Assembly (NCBI RefSeq): GCF_024055595.1
Contig: NZ_JAMXOF010000001.1
Span: 1,116,001-1,180,000, forward strand
Origin: Mucilaginibacter aurantiaciroseus
GTDB taxonomy: Bacteria; Bacteroidota; Bacteroidia; Sphingobacteriales; Sphingobacteriaceae
Reading direction: 5' to 3'
Length of the DNA: 64,000 nucleotides
Made by a program: the position numbers and the translations under genes. The notes beneath the pieces were generated by a model. That model searched no databases. It was not told the DNA's origin and saw nothing but the letters and a program-made list of their open reading frames with translations. Of this stretch, positions 34,279-42,795 are shown in pieces; position 1 is the first letter of the stretch, and every line of letters begins with the position of its first letter.

Positions 34279-34648
34279 TTATCCCCTCAACCTCATATTA
34301 ACGGCAATAATTCGTTCTATCAATTGGCTGTGCGATGAACTGTCGTCTGATACATTTACATCAATTGCGCCGTAGTTATTTAATGCGTCGCCCGCTTCCT
34401 GTGCTTCGCGGGTTGATTGGGCATGAACGGTTACAACAGAGCCGTTACATGCTAATGATACAAAGTGTTCTGCTTTATTATCAACATCCACTAATTGGCT
34501 AAAAAAGTTGCCTATATGGTCGTGCTCATCAGGTTGTCCACCGCGTGTGTACATCCACATTTTCGCTTGTTAAGCCATTAGCTAATAAATAAGAGCTTAC
34601 TTCATCAGCAAGTTCTGCACTTTCAAAAATTCCAATTACTGTTATTAT
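34279..34648 (-). pseudogene. General stress protein (YflT-like) gene, start lost and frameshifted
   Basis: N-terminal piece ITVIGIFESAELADEVSSYL and on to SENVDVHT lies in one frame (34648 to about 34558), and RGGQPDEHDHIGNFFSQLVD, then VVTVHAQSTREAQEAGDAL and YGAIDVNV in another (34560 to 34279). Together they make one short stress-protein domain. The expected ATG before ITVIG is ATA, and an extra shift is needed to join the pieces. A 93-residue product from 34560 is possible but would lack half the domain. Confidence 0.65.
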
Positions 34649-34759
34649 AGCTGTTAAATAAAACCCGGGCTATAATTGTTTTATGCCATCCGTATGTATT
34701 AATTAGCCGTATGTGTTTTATAAATAAGAAGAATAGCTAATATTGCGTTGTATTTACTT

Positions 34760-35101
34760 ATGACAAAAATCTTCATCGGCGGTTTCCCGCTTGATATTAC
34801 CGAACTGGAACTGGTGCAGCTAATTAGCTGGCATGGTTCTGTTAGCACCATTAAAATTGTGCGCGATAAAAAAACACGTATTTGTAAAGGCTATGCCTTT
34901 GTAGAAATGGAAGATCGTATAGGTGCAGAAAATGCTGTAATTGCATTAGATGGCACCATGCTGCAAGGCCGCGAACTTACCCTGAATATCACTGAAGACC
35001 AGCCTGTAAAGAAAGCACCAAGCCCAAGGCCTTATACTAAACCATCCGCACCCGCTGATACGGCAGATCGCCCTAAGCGCCCCCGTAGATTATCCTCGTA
35101 A
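34760..35101 (+). CDS. RNA-recognition-motif (RRM) RNA-binding protein
   Basis: 113 residues from the ATG at 34760. One RRM: RNP2 KIFIGGF at the N terminus and RNP1 KGYAFVEM near 48-55, with the rest of the beta-alpha-beta pattern between. A basic, proline-rich tail (about 85-113, KKAPSPRPYTKPSA) follows. Small RRM proteins of this form occur in cyanobacteria and Bacteroidota and are often cold- or stress-linked RNA chaperones. Its end overlaps the remains of the opposite-strand glycosidase gene. Confidence 0.9.
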   Translation: MTKIFIGGFPLDITELELVQLISWHGSVSTIKIVRDKKTRICKGYAFVEMEDRIGAENAVIALDGTMLQGRELTLNITEDQPVKKAPSPRPYTKPSAPADTADRPKRPRRLSS

Positions 35102-35755
35102 TTTACCGGTCAGGTAATCGGCGCTTAATTTTTCAATCGTGATGCTGCCTTTTGTGCGCCAATCTGTAAAAGCCAGGTATGCTGTTCCATCGTCATCAAT
35201 AAAAGTATTATCGTCGCCGTTGTTGAGGCCGGCAAAAGGCATGTCAGTATAAACGACTAAATGTGGCTCTGTAACCTCGTTAAAAAGGCCCACAGGCGTT
35301 TTGCTGGTAAACACGCGGTAAGCAACGCGGTTATCCACAGCACGTATAATTTATTTTTTTGGTTATAAATCACCTGCGGGCGATAGCAGCCGTAAGTTTT
35401 GCCGTCGCAGCGGGTTTGCTTAACGGTTGTTGTGGCATCAAACAGGTACCCGCGATCCGTCCAGTTGTTCATATGCTTGGACGAATACACCTTAAACCCG
35501 CAGAATGGCGCGCCTTTGTTTCCCCACTGAAAGCCGCAATCGTAGCTGGTGCCATAGAGGTAGTAGGTACCGTCGAAATATCCAATCTCACCGTCGTGCG
35601 CGTCAACAGCGTTGCCAACGGTACTGAAGCGCGTTATCTGCCCGCCGTTCTTATTAAAGCTTTTTATCTGCGCGAGGGCAGTGTTTGCAGTTAAAGCAAG
35701 ATAAGCAAAGCCCAAAAGCAGAGCGGCGATTTTTTTTTTCGGGAAGGTTGTTCAT
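35090..35755 (-). pseudogene. Broken GH43-like glycosidase gene
   Basis: ATG at 35755 gives MNNLPE then a run of ten A (35730-35739) that shifts the frame; with nine A the leader would read KKIAALLLGFAYLALTANTA. The next piece (DAHDGEIGYFDGTYYLYGTS, then YRPQVIYNQKNKLYVLW) shifts again near 35340 to VAYRVFTSKTPVGLFNE and DDNTFIDDDGTAYLAFTDWR. The order of these blocks fits a five-bladed propeller glycosidase of the GH43 type. The protein stops at 35090, about one third too short. Not functional. Confidence 0.7.
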
Positions 35756-35847
35756 AATTGGCTTATTACAAAACAAACCTAATTAAAAGCGATTTTTTAA
35801 TGATACACTTTTTGATATATAAGATGTTAAAATTGATACCGCCGGTA

Positions 35848-38800
35848 TTATTTGCGCAGTAAACCAAGCAGGTCGGCTTTGGAAAACGATTGCAGGAACG
35901 AAGTATCCGTTTTGATAAGGTCTTTAACAAGCTGTTGTTTAGCAACCTGCATCTCCATAATTTTCTCCTCAACTGTATTAGGGCATATCAACCTTACCGC
36001 TACCACATTATTGTTTTGGCCAATGCGGTGCGAGCGGTCTATAGCCTGGTTCTCTACCGCAGGGTTCCACCATGGGTCAACCAGGTAAACGTAATCGGCT
36101 TCGGTTAGGTTGAGGCCAACACCACCTGCTTTTAGGCTGATTAGGAATACTCTGATTCCGGGGTTGTTTTGGAAATTATTTACGGTTGTTTCGCGGTTAC
36201 GGCTGCTGCCGGTTAACCAACTATACTTGATGTTACGTGCAATCAATTCCTTTTTGATCAACTCCAGCATGGTCACAAACTGCGAGAACACCAGGATCTT
36301 ATGCTGTGGCGATTTGCTTTCTATCTGCTCTATAAGTATATCGATCTTAGCCGATTCGCCGCCCGGTGGCTTATCGCCGGTAAGCAACATGGGCGAATCG
36401 CAGATCTGGCGCAAGCGGGTAAGGCCTTTCAACACATTCATCGGGCTGCGTTTTAGCACATCATCGGTAGTGGCTGAGATGTATTCCCTAAACTCTTTCT
36501 CATAAGCATCATAGATGCCGCGCTGTTGTGGCTGCATTTCGCAGTACAACACCATTTCGGTTTTTTCGGGAAGTTCTTCGGCTACCTGCTGCTTTGTACG
36601 CCTTAAAATGAATGGTTTTATTTTGGTCTGTAATTCAGCCGCACGCTTGTTGCTCTTGAATTTATCGATAGGCACCGCGTAAATATCTTTAAAGTATTGC
36701 TTGGTGCCCAGCAAACCCGGGCAAGCGAATGATAGCTGCCCGTACAGGTCAAAGGTGTTATTCTCAATAGGCGTACCTGTAATAACAATGCGGTTGCGTG
36801 CTTTAAGCAATCGCACAGCTTTATAGCGTTGTGAATCCGGGTTTTTAATGGCCTGAGATTCATCCAAAAAAATATAATTGAAACGATAGCTTTTCAGGAA
36901 ATTTACATCGGTTAGCAAAGTACCGTAGGAGGTAAGGATCACCTCGAAAGTATCAAACTCCTCGGTGTTCTTGATGCGGTCGGCACCGTAAATGGTGTGG
37001 ATACGGATGGATGGGGCAAACTTTTTTAGCTCCATTTGCCAGTTGAATATCAGAGACGTGGGCACAACCAGCAGGTTGGTGTTATGCTTTACTTTATCGC
37101 GTTGCAATAGTATAAAAGCGATAATCTGCAAGGTTTTACCAAGCCCCATATCATCGGCCAGGCATCCGCCAAAGTTAAGGTCATCCAATAAGTTAAGCCA
37201 TTTTAGGCCTTGGTGCTGGTAGGGGCGCAGCGTCCCTGTAAAATCGGGCGAGATGGAAACTTCTTGCAACACATCAAAATCCATTACCTTTAGCTTCAGG
37301 TTTTGAATATCGATTTTAGCTTCCTCATCCAGCATAGTGTCGTCAAAAAGCTCGGATACGGTCTGGAAGTTTGTTTTGGGGATCTGCAGCATATCATCTA
37401 CTATCTCGCCCGAGTTAAAGTATTCGGCAAATTTCTCTATCCATTCGGCAGGAAGGATTCCCATGGTGCCATCGTCCAGCTGCACGTACTTACTTTTATT
37501 GCGCACGGCTTTGTTTACCTGTTTCAGGGCGGCACGTTTGCGGCCAAAGCGTACATTAACTTCAGTATTGAACCAGTTGATGCCGCTCAACACTCTGATG
37601 GTGATGTTCACCTTGTTGGGGTTAAGCTTATTGCCTTCCAATTCGTTAAAGCCTAAAACGGTAATGTTATTGGATTTCCAATCCTCAAATACATTCAGGA
37701 ACCAATCCTCCTGCAAAAAATAACGTTTGTGCAGGTAAAAGTAGGGCAGGTCGTCGCCCTCCAACTGCTCCGGGAACCATGGGTGCTGTTTGATGAGCAG
37801 GGAGGTAAAAGCCAGTTCGGCTTCTTCATTACGGTCAACCAAAAACTCTTTTCCTTTAGCATCCCTGCCATAGATCATGCGCTTAGTGCGCACCGGGATC
37901 TCGGCCTCGCCATAACGCATCACGGGCAACAGCATCACGTGGCTGCCAAAATCCGACAGGTAGATGATCTGCTCGGTTTCTTTTGCGAAGCCCTGCTGCT
38001 GTAACTGCACGGGCGTAGCTGGCTTAACATGCTTGTAGGCGACTAATATATTATCCTCCAGCTTCGACAAAAACTCGCTTTTAAATTCCCCGAATTTTGA
38101 TTGATGGACAAGCAGATTATCCGGCCTTTTTTTGAGCAGGTCTATCAACGCCAACACCTGCAGATTATTTACCAGGTAAAGCGTGTCGTTTAATAATACA
38201 AAATAGTTAAAACGCAGATCGAGATATTTAAGCGGATGATCTGTTTTGCCGATCTTAACCGAGCCAAATATTTCAAAAAACTGCCCCTTACTGTTAACCG
38301 TTAACTTCACATCATGAGGGAGCATGGCCATCTTAACCGGTACTACAGATGTAGCCGTAATATTTTCTGAGAGCGTATTATCGTGGTAGTAAAAAGGATA
38401 ATCGGGTGTGTTTTTAACAATAGCGCGCAGGGCTTTTATATCAGCCTCGGTGCGTTTTGAGTTAAGGTGGTTTTGAAATTTGTTGACGCCCGTATAAAAC
38501 TTTAGGCGGTTGTTATCTTCCGTTTCCCAGATCAGGTCTAAGGGGTTTACGGCGGCCATCGGGTTCTTGATCTTGCCCTCTTTTGTGGTTCGGGCCAAGT
38601 ACAATTCAATGAACAGGTACTGGTAATATTTATGCTGTTTGATAACTACACAAATCGTACGATCATCGTATTTAACCGGCTGGTTTACAGCTGGTATGAT
38701 CAAATCATTTAAACTAGATAAGCTTTCTTTGGTAACAGGCATAAGCGAGGTGCTTACCGGGCTAACACTGATTAATTTATGCTGATAATCAAGCTTAAAA

Positions 38801-39219
38801 TAGCGGTCAAGGTCGGGTTCGTTTTCCAACCCGTAATCATAAGCTGAGCGTTTAAATTTTTCGTAGCGACGCTTATTATTGAAGAAAATGCCCAGCTCAT
38901 CCCGGCGGATAATGGCGCCTAAAACAAGGGCCTGGTGCTCGCAAAGTTTGCCCGGTGGTGTATCACAATTGCAGGTGAATAATAAACCATCAGCTTGCTG
39001 CAAAACACCTACGGACGGGAATATTCCGTCGGCTTGGTTAATGAATACCCCTTCGTTTACAGCAATATGCTTTGGGCTGATATCCTTGTATTGGTCGGCA
39101 TCGGGATAAACACCGGAAGCCGTATTTTTGGCAATAATAACCTCGGTGATATTTTGAAAGGAGATATCCCTCAAAATAAAAATACGGTCGGTTATATAGT
39201 TATTCTTTACGTTGCTCAC
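35848..39219 (-). CDS. SWI/SNF (Snf2)-family helicase with SWIM zinc finger
   Basis: 1123 residues. A SWIM-type metal site, C-x-C-x7-C-x-H, is at Cys83, Cys85, Cys93 and His95. A long middle region follows, then the Snf2 ATPase: Walker A DDMGLGKT near 690, LDESQAIKNP in place of DEAH, then the C-terminal lobe with SSRNRETTVNNFQ and the final SHRIGQNNNVVAVRLI. It is a double-strand-DNA translocase. Bacterial members (HepA-like) are linked to transcription or repair. It is preceded on the same strand by a UPF1-like helicase, 81 bases away. Confidence 0.92.
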   Translation of the reverse strand: MSNVKNNYITDRIFILRDISFQNITEVIIAKNTASGVYPDADQYKDISPKHIAVNEGVFINQADGIFPSVGVLQQADGLLFTCNCDTPPGKLCEHQALVLGAIIRRDELGIFFNNKRRYEKFKRSAYDYGLENEPDLDRYFKLDYQHKLISVSPVSTSLMPVTKESLSSLNDLIIPAVNQPVKYDDRTICVVIKQHKYYQYLFIELYLARTTKEGKIKNPMAAVNPLDLIWETEDNNRLKFYTGVNKFQNHLNSKRTEADIKALRAIVKNTPDYPFYYHDNTLSENITATSVVPVKMAMLPHDVKLTVNSKGQFFEIFGSVKIGKTDHPLKYLDLRFNYFVLLNDTLYLVNNLQVLALIDLLKKRPDNLLVHQSKFGEFKSEFLSKLEDNILVAYKHVKPATPVQLQQQGFAKETEQIIYLSDFGSHVMLLPVMRYGEAEIPVRTKRMIYGRDAKGKEFLVDRNEEAELAFTSLLIKQHPWFPEQLEGDDLPYFYLHKRYFLQEDWFLNVFEDWKSNNITVLGFNELEGNKLNPNKVNITIRVLSGINWFNTEVNVRFGRKRAALKQVNKAVRNKSKYVQLDDGTMGILPAEWIEKFAEYFNSGEIVDDMLQIPKTNFQTVSELFDDTMLDEEAKIDIQNLKLKVMDFDVLQEVSISPDFTGTLRPYQHQGLKWLNLLDDLNFGGCLADDMGLGKTLQIIAFILLQRDKVKHNTNLLVVPTSLIFNWQMELKKFAPSIRIHTIYGADRIKNTEEFDTFEVILTSYGTLLTDVNFLKSYRFNYIFLDESQAIKNPDSQRYKAVRLLKARNRIVITGTPIENNTFDLYGQLSFACPGLLGTKQYFKDIYAVPIDKFKSNKRAAELQTKIKPFILRRTKQQVAEELPEKTEMVLYCEMQPQQRGIYDAYEKEFREYISATTDDVLKRSPMNVLKGLTRLRQICDSPMLLTGDKPPGGESAKIDILIEQIESKSPQHKILVFSQFVTMLELIKKELIARNIKYSWLTGSSRNRETTVNNFQNNPGIRVFLISLKAGGVGLNLTEADYVYLVDPWWNPAVENQAIDRSHRIGQNNNVVAVRLICPNTVEEKIMEMQVAKQQLVKDLIKTDTSFLQSFSKADLLGLLRK

Positions 39220-39300
39220 CTAAATTTCGCCTTTGCCTAAGGCATTAAATATCCTAAGAATAAAGTAGAGTATGCTATTAAATTATGCACAAAAGAGTTA

Positions 39301-41190
39301 TTAACTTGTATAATCCCATGCGCTTTGATAGCCGCCAATTTGCTCTGCGTAACTCATCATATCCGCATAAAAAGGCAGGCGGGTAATGGTTGCGCTATCA
39401 CCGATGATCACCAGCTTTTTGCGCGCACGGGTCATAGCTACATTCATCCGGCGGATATCCGACAGGAAACCAATAATACCATCGGGGTTACTTCGCGTCA
39501 TGCTGATATAGACCACATCACGTTCCTGCCCCTGGAAGCTATCTATGGTATTGATAGAGATCTGATCGGCATGCGGCAACAGGGCAGATGCGTCAAACAG
39601 TTCTTTTAAGATTCGTATTTGACTTTTATATGGCGAAATAATAGCTATTGATGGGAATGGCAAACCTTTGGCTTCAATAGTATCTGCCAGTTGCTGTAAA
39701 TGCTTTAGCAGGAACACCGCCTCCTCGGGGTTTACGGAACTTGTACCATCTGGTTTTTCGTCAAATCCACAACCCGAGGTATCCACAAAGCTCATCGGTA
39801 AATCACCCTCAAAAAGTAAACGGTTAGCTACGGATGTATTCGCTTTTAATCGGTTGCCATAAAACTCTTTGGACGAGAAACCCATAATGGACTCGTTCAT
39901 GCGGTATTGTTCTTCCAATAACACAACGGCATTTGGGTGCAGTACCGCGCATTTTTCCAGCAGGGTAGTGCTCAAACCCTCATTAGCGGCTTTATTAGAT
40001 TTTATGGTCGGCGGCAATTGGAAATGGTCGCCTGCCATAACCAATTTTTGCGCTTTTAGTATCGGAATCCAACAGGCAGGTTCAAGCGCCTGGCCTGCTT
40101 CATCAATCACAACGGTATTAAATTTTACGTCACGCACGGTGTAGTGGTTGCTGCCCACTAATGTTGCGGTTATGATTTGAGCCTTTGATACCAGGTCGTC
40201 GATAATGAACTGCTCTATCTTGCCCACATCTTTTATCATACGGTGGGCTTCGTCAAACAGGGCCTTGCGCTGGTCGCGTTCGGCTTTACCAAAACTGCGC
40301 TTATATTTGTGGGCCATATCTTTATACCCCGCAGCCTGCTTTTTAAGCTGCTTAATGTCCTTGGTGTAAGCATGCGCCGCCATCTTGCTATCCAAAGTAA
40401 GCGATATTAACTTTTCTGATACTTTAGACGGGTTGCCTACGCGCAAAACATTCAGGCCCTCATTTGCCAGTTTTTCGCTTAATAGATCTACAGCGGTGTT
40501 GCTTGGTGCTACCACCAATATCTGTTTGCCATCTTGTTTAATGAGGCGTTTAATGGCCTGCACAATGGTGGTGGTTTTACCAGTTCCTGGCGGGCCGTGT
40601 ACAATGGTAAGGTCCTGCGCGGCCAATACCTTTTGCGCGGCTGAATATTGCGAAACGTTTAGCCCCTCTATAGGTGCCTCGTAGATCTCGTTAAATGATG
40701 GCTCTGCTTGTCCTGTTAACACACGGATTAGTTTACCCTCTGGTTTATCCGCTAATGCCGATGCCTGTTTAAGGGCATTCTGCATTTCATCATAGCTGTT
40801 ATTATCAAAAAGCAGCTCGATGCCCAGTTTGCCGTTGCGTGTCCAGTCGGGCAGTTCATCGGTAAATAGGGTTATTTTGAGGCGGTCGCCACCTGTATAA
40901 GCTATTGTTCCTTCCACGCGGTCGGTGCCGGCATCATGGTTAGAGAACAGCACCGCCGGGGCACCAAACTTAAACTGATGCGATAGATCTTTATTGGTAG
41001 TACGTTCAACTTCTACCGTAAGGTAATCGCCCCGGCTTGGTTCCGAGCCACGGATGGCGACAGGGTACCAGGTGATGCCTGCCGCGCGCCTGTCGGTTAC
41101 GGATGAAGTTTGCGTGAGTTTTAAATATGTACCCCTGTCTTCCTCACGTTCGGTTTTAAGCAGCGAGAGCAGGTCTTTAAAATAGTCCAT
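39301..41190 (-). CDS. UPF1/IGHMBP2-like superfamily 1 helicase
   Basis: 629 residues. N-terminal beta-barrel domain (about 30-130), then Walker A GPPGTGKT at 199-206, Walker B VIDEAGQALEP, AGDHFQLPPTI (motif III) and the C-terminal RecA lobe with QYRMNESIM, TIDSFQGQERDVV and NVAMTRARKKL. It is an ATP-dependent nucleic-acid unwinder of the type widely present in Bacteroidota; role probably DNA or RNA repair. Its start overlaps the DUF4112 stop by 14 bases, so they are translated together. Confidence 0.92.
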   Translation of the reverse strand: MDYFKDLLSLLKTEREEDRGTYLKLTQTSSVTDRRAAGITWYPVAIRGSEPSRGDYLTVEVERTTNKDLSHQFKFGAPAVLFSNHDAGTDRVEGTIAYTGGDRLKITLFTDELPDWTRNGKLGIELLFDNNSYDEMQNALKQASALADKPEGKLIRVLTGQAEPSFNEIYEAPIEGLNVSQYSAAQKVLAAQDLTIVHGPPGTGKTTTIVQAIKRLIKQDGKQILVVAPSNTAVDLLSEKLANEGLNVLRVGNPSKVSEKLISLTLDSKMAAHAYTKDIKQLKKQAAGYKDMAHKYKRSFGKAERDQRKALFDEAHRMIKDVGKIEQFIIDDLVSKAQIITATLVGSNHYTVRDVKFNTVVIDEAGQALEPACWIPILKAQKLVMAGDHFQLPPTIKSNKAANEGLSTTLLEKCAVLHPNAVVLLEEQYRMNESIMGFSSKEFYGNRLKANTSVANRLLFEGDLPMSFVDTSGCGFDEKPDGTSSVNPEEAVFLLKHLQQLADTIEAKGLPFPSIAIISPYKSQIRILKELFDASALLPHADQISINTIDSFQGQERDVVYISMTRSNPDGIIGFLSDIRRMNVAMTRARKKLVIIGDSATITRLPFYADMMSYAEQIGGYQSAWDYTS

Positions 41191-41626
41191 TGCTGCAAAG
41201 GTAAGCTAAAGCCTTACCGTAAGGAAACAATTTAAATAGCAAGTGTAAGAGCAGGTAACTTAAGTGTAAAACCGCGCTGATAACTATTAAGAGAACTATC
41301 AATAATATCGTGATAATACCATTGCCGCTGTCGGTGTGCTTGCCTTCGCGGTAATGTTCTTTTGATAGTTTGATGTTGCGAATGTTGGCTTTGATATAAA
41401 AATCGGAGATCTGCCCCACAATAGGTATTGTGCCTACGATGGTGTCTATACTTATATTGATGGCCATGAGGATAAGCACTTTGCGGCTTATGCCGTTTTT
41501 GGCTATTACATAAAGCAATACCGCCGATACGATAAAATCCGATAGATCGCTCGCAAAAGGGATAAGATTAAGAATAGGGTCTAGCCTTAAACGGAAGTTG
41601 GTACCCGGTACTTTAAAATTTATCAT
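41177..41626 (-). CDS. DUF4112 membrane protein
   Basis: 149 residues. The N-terminal block DPILNLIPFASDLSDFIVSA followed by IDTIVGTIPIVGQISDFYIK is the DUF4112 signature. Two to three membrane helices lie at about 25-45 and 95-130. Function unknown. It is the first gene of the pair with the UPF1-like helicase. Confidence 0.85.
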   Translation of the reverse strand: MINFKVPGTNFRLRLDPILNLIPFASDLSDFIVSAVLLYVIAKNGISRKVLILMAINISIDTIVGTIPIVGQISDFYIKANIRNIKLSKEHYREGKHTDSGNGIITILLIVLLIVISAVLHLSYLLLHLLFKLFPYGKALAYLCSNGLF

Positions 41627-41730
41627 CCATTACCGATGCTACCCGCTCTACCCACTTAAACTAGCCGCTTAACACAATCTGTTTTGACTTTTCCATGCTC
41701 ATAAATGAATAAACAAACGCCATTTTTGTT

Positions 41731-42699
41731 TTAAACCTGCATCTTATTTACCTGGCTGGGCAAAAAGCCAAACTTCCTTTTAAAGGCGGCTGTAAAATGG
41801 TGGGGGTTTTTGTAGCCTATCAGTTCTGCCACTTCGCTAACGCTTTTATCATCCTGTAAAAGGGTGTGAGCGCTATCCATACGTACATTATACAGGTAGC
41901 CAAAAACCGTATTACCAAACAGGGCTTTAAAGCCTTTTTTAAGCTTAAAATCATTTAACCCTGTTTTGCGGGCAAGCTCTATAAGCGAGCAGGGCGTTTG
42001 CATGTTTTGATTGATGTAGGCCTTTGCTTCCTGTAGACGGGCAATATCTTCGCGGTTAAAGCCTTTGGTTGGTGCTTTGTCGCTATCGGCCTGTTGTAAT
42101 TGCAGGGAGAGTAGTTCCAGGATCTTCGACTCTAAAAAGATCCGGCGGATATAGCCTGTTTGTTCGGCCTCAATAATTTCTTTAATAATTGCATGCGGCC
42201 TGGTATGTCTGTAATTGCCATTGGTAACCAGGGTAAAAGTTTTCCCTGCGTTGGTATCTGGCTTGTCTTTTAAAAGTTCCTTCCCAATAAGCTTACTTAT
42301 GAATTTACGGGTAAGGCAAATGGTAAAAATGTTAGCATGTTGCTCAAATACCAGGTCGGTGTTTAAAGATCGGGTAAAAAAGGTATGGTGACTGCCATCT
42401 TTTAAACTCAGTTGTTTAACCCCGTCAAAACGCGCGTTCAACTCTCCCTTAAGTACAAAATTCATTATCCAGCAAAAGCTATCGCACTGCAAATTTACGG
42501 CGCATGGCTGTTTGGGCTTGATGGCGGTATGGCAAATGCAAACACCCTCAAACCATAGATCGCTAATGTTGAATTTACCCCAGTTTTCTGATAAAGCGGT
42601 ATTCCTTTCCTCATAACAGCCGATGCCTGCAAAATTGGCAGGGTAGGCCAGTCTTATTGTTTTTGCTTTGGATGCCTGTGAAGTAAAGGTGAGGTTCAT
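41731..42699 (-). CDS. AraC-family regulator of the haem locus
   Basis: 322 residues. The unique N-terminal domain is like PchR-type regulators, and the C-terminal double HTH (about 220-320) reads CSLIELARKTGLNDFKLKKG followed by VSEVAELIGYKNPHHFTAAF and KRKFGFLPSQV. It is divergent from the haem receptor gene, and two identical 15-bp repeats (42702-42716, 42723-42737) sit between them. PchR relatives sense a siderophore or haem and activate the adjacent receptor; I infer the same here. Confidence 0.87.
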   Translation of the reverse strand: MNLTFTSQASKAKTIRLAYPANFAGIGCYEERNTALSENWGKFNISDLWFEGVCICHTAIKPKQPCAVNLQCDSFCWIMNFVLKGELNARFDGVKQLSLKDGSHHTFFTRSLNTDLVFEQHANIFTICLTRKFISKLIGKELLKDKPDTNAGKTFTLVTNGNYRHTRPHAIIKEIIEAEQTGYIRRIFLESKILELLSLQLQQADSDKAPTKGFNREDIARLQEAKAYINQNMQTPCSLIELARKTGLNDFKLKKGFKALFGNTVFGYLYNVRMDSAHTLLQDDKSVSEVAELIGYKNPHHFTAAFKRKFGFLPSQVNKMQV

Positions 42700-42701
42700 A
42701 A

Positions 42702-42737
42702 AATCCGTTTGGCGTTGTTTTCAATCCGTTTGGCGTT
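42702..42737. promoter_or_regulatory. Tandem 15-bp direct repeats, likely AraC binding sites
   Basis: AATCCGTTTGGCGTT occurs at 42702-42716 and 42723-42737, a start-to-start distance of 21 bp (two helical turns), the layout of paired AraC-family half sites. It lies 2 bases before the regulator ATG and 59 before the receptor ATG. A partial palindrome TTTGGCGTTAACCAAA extends the second copy. Confidence 0.75.
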
Positions 42738-42795
42738 AACCAAACTGCTAATCTTACCGCAAATTTGCATCATTATTTTTAATTAGTCTAAATAA

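Noticed and set aside
35848-41626. Anti-phage defence island
   Set aside because: Helicases alone are not enough; no nuclease, methylase, toxin or other defence signature is nearby.
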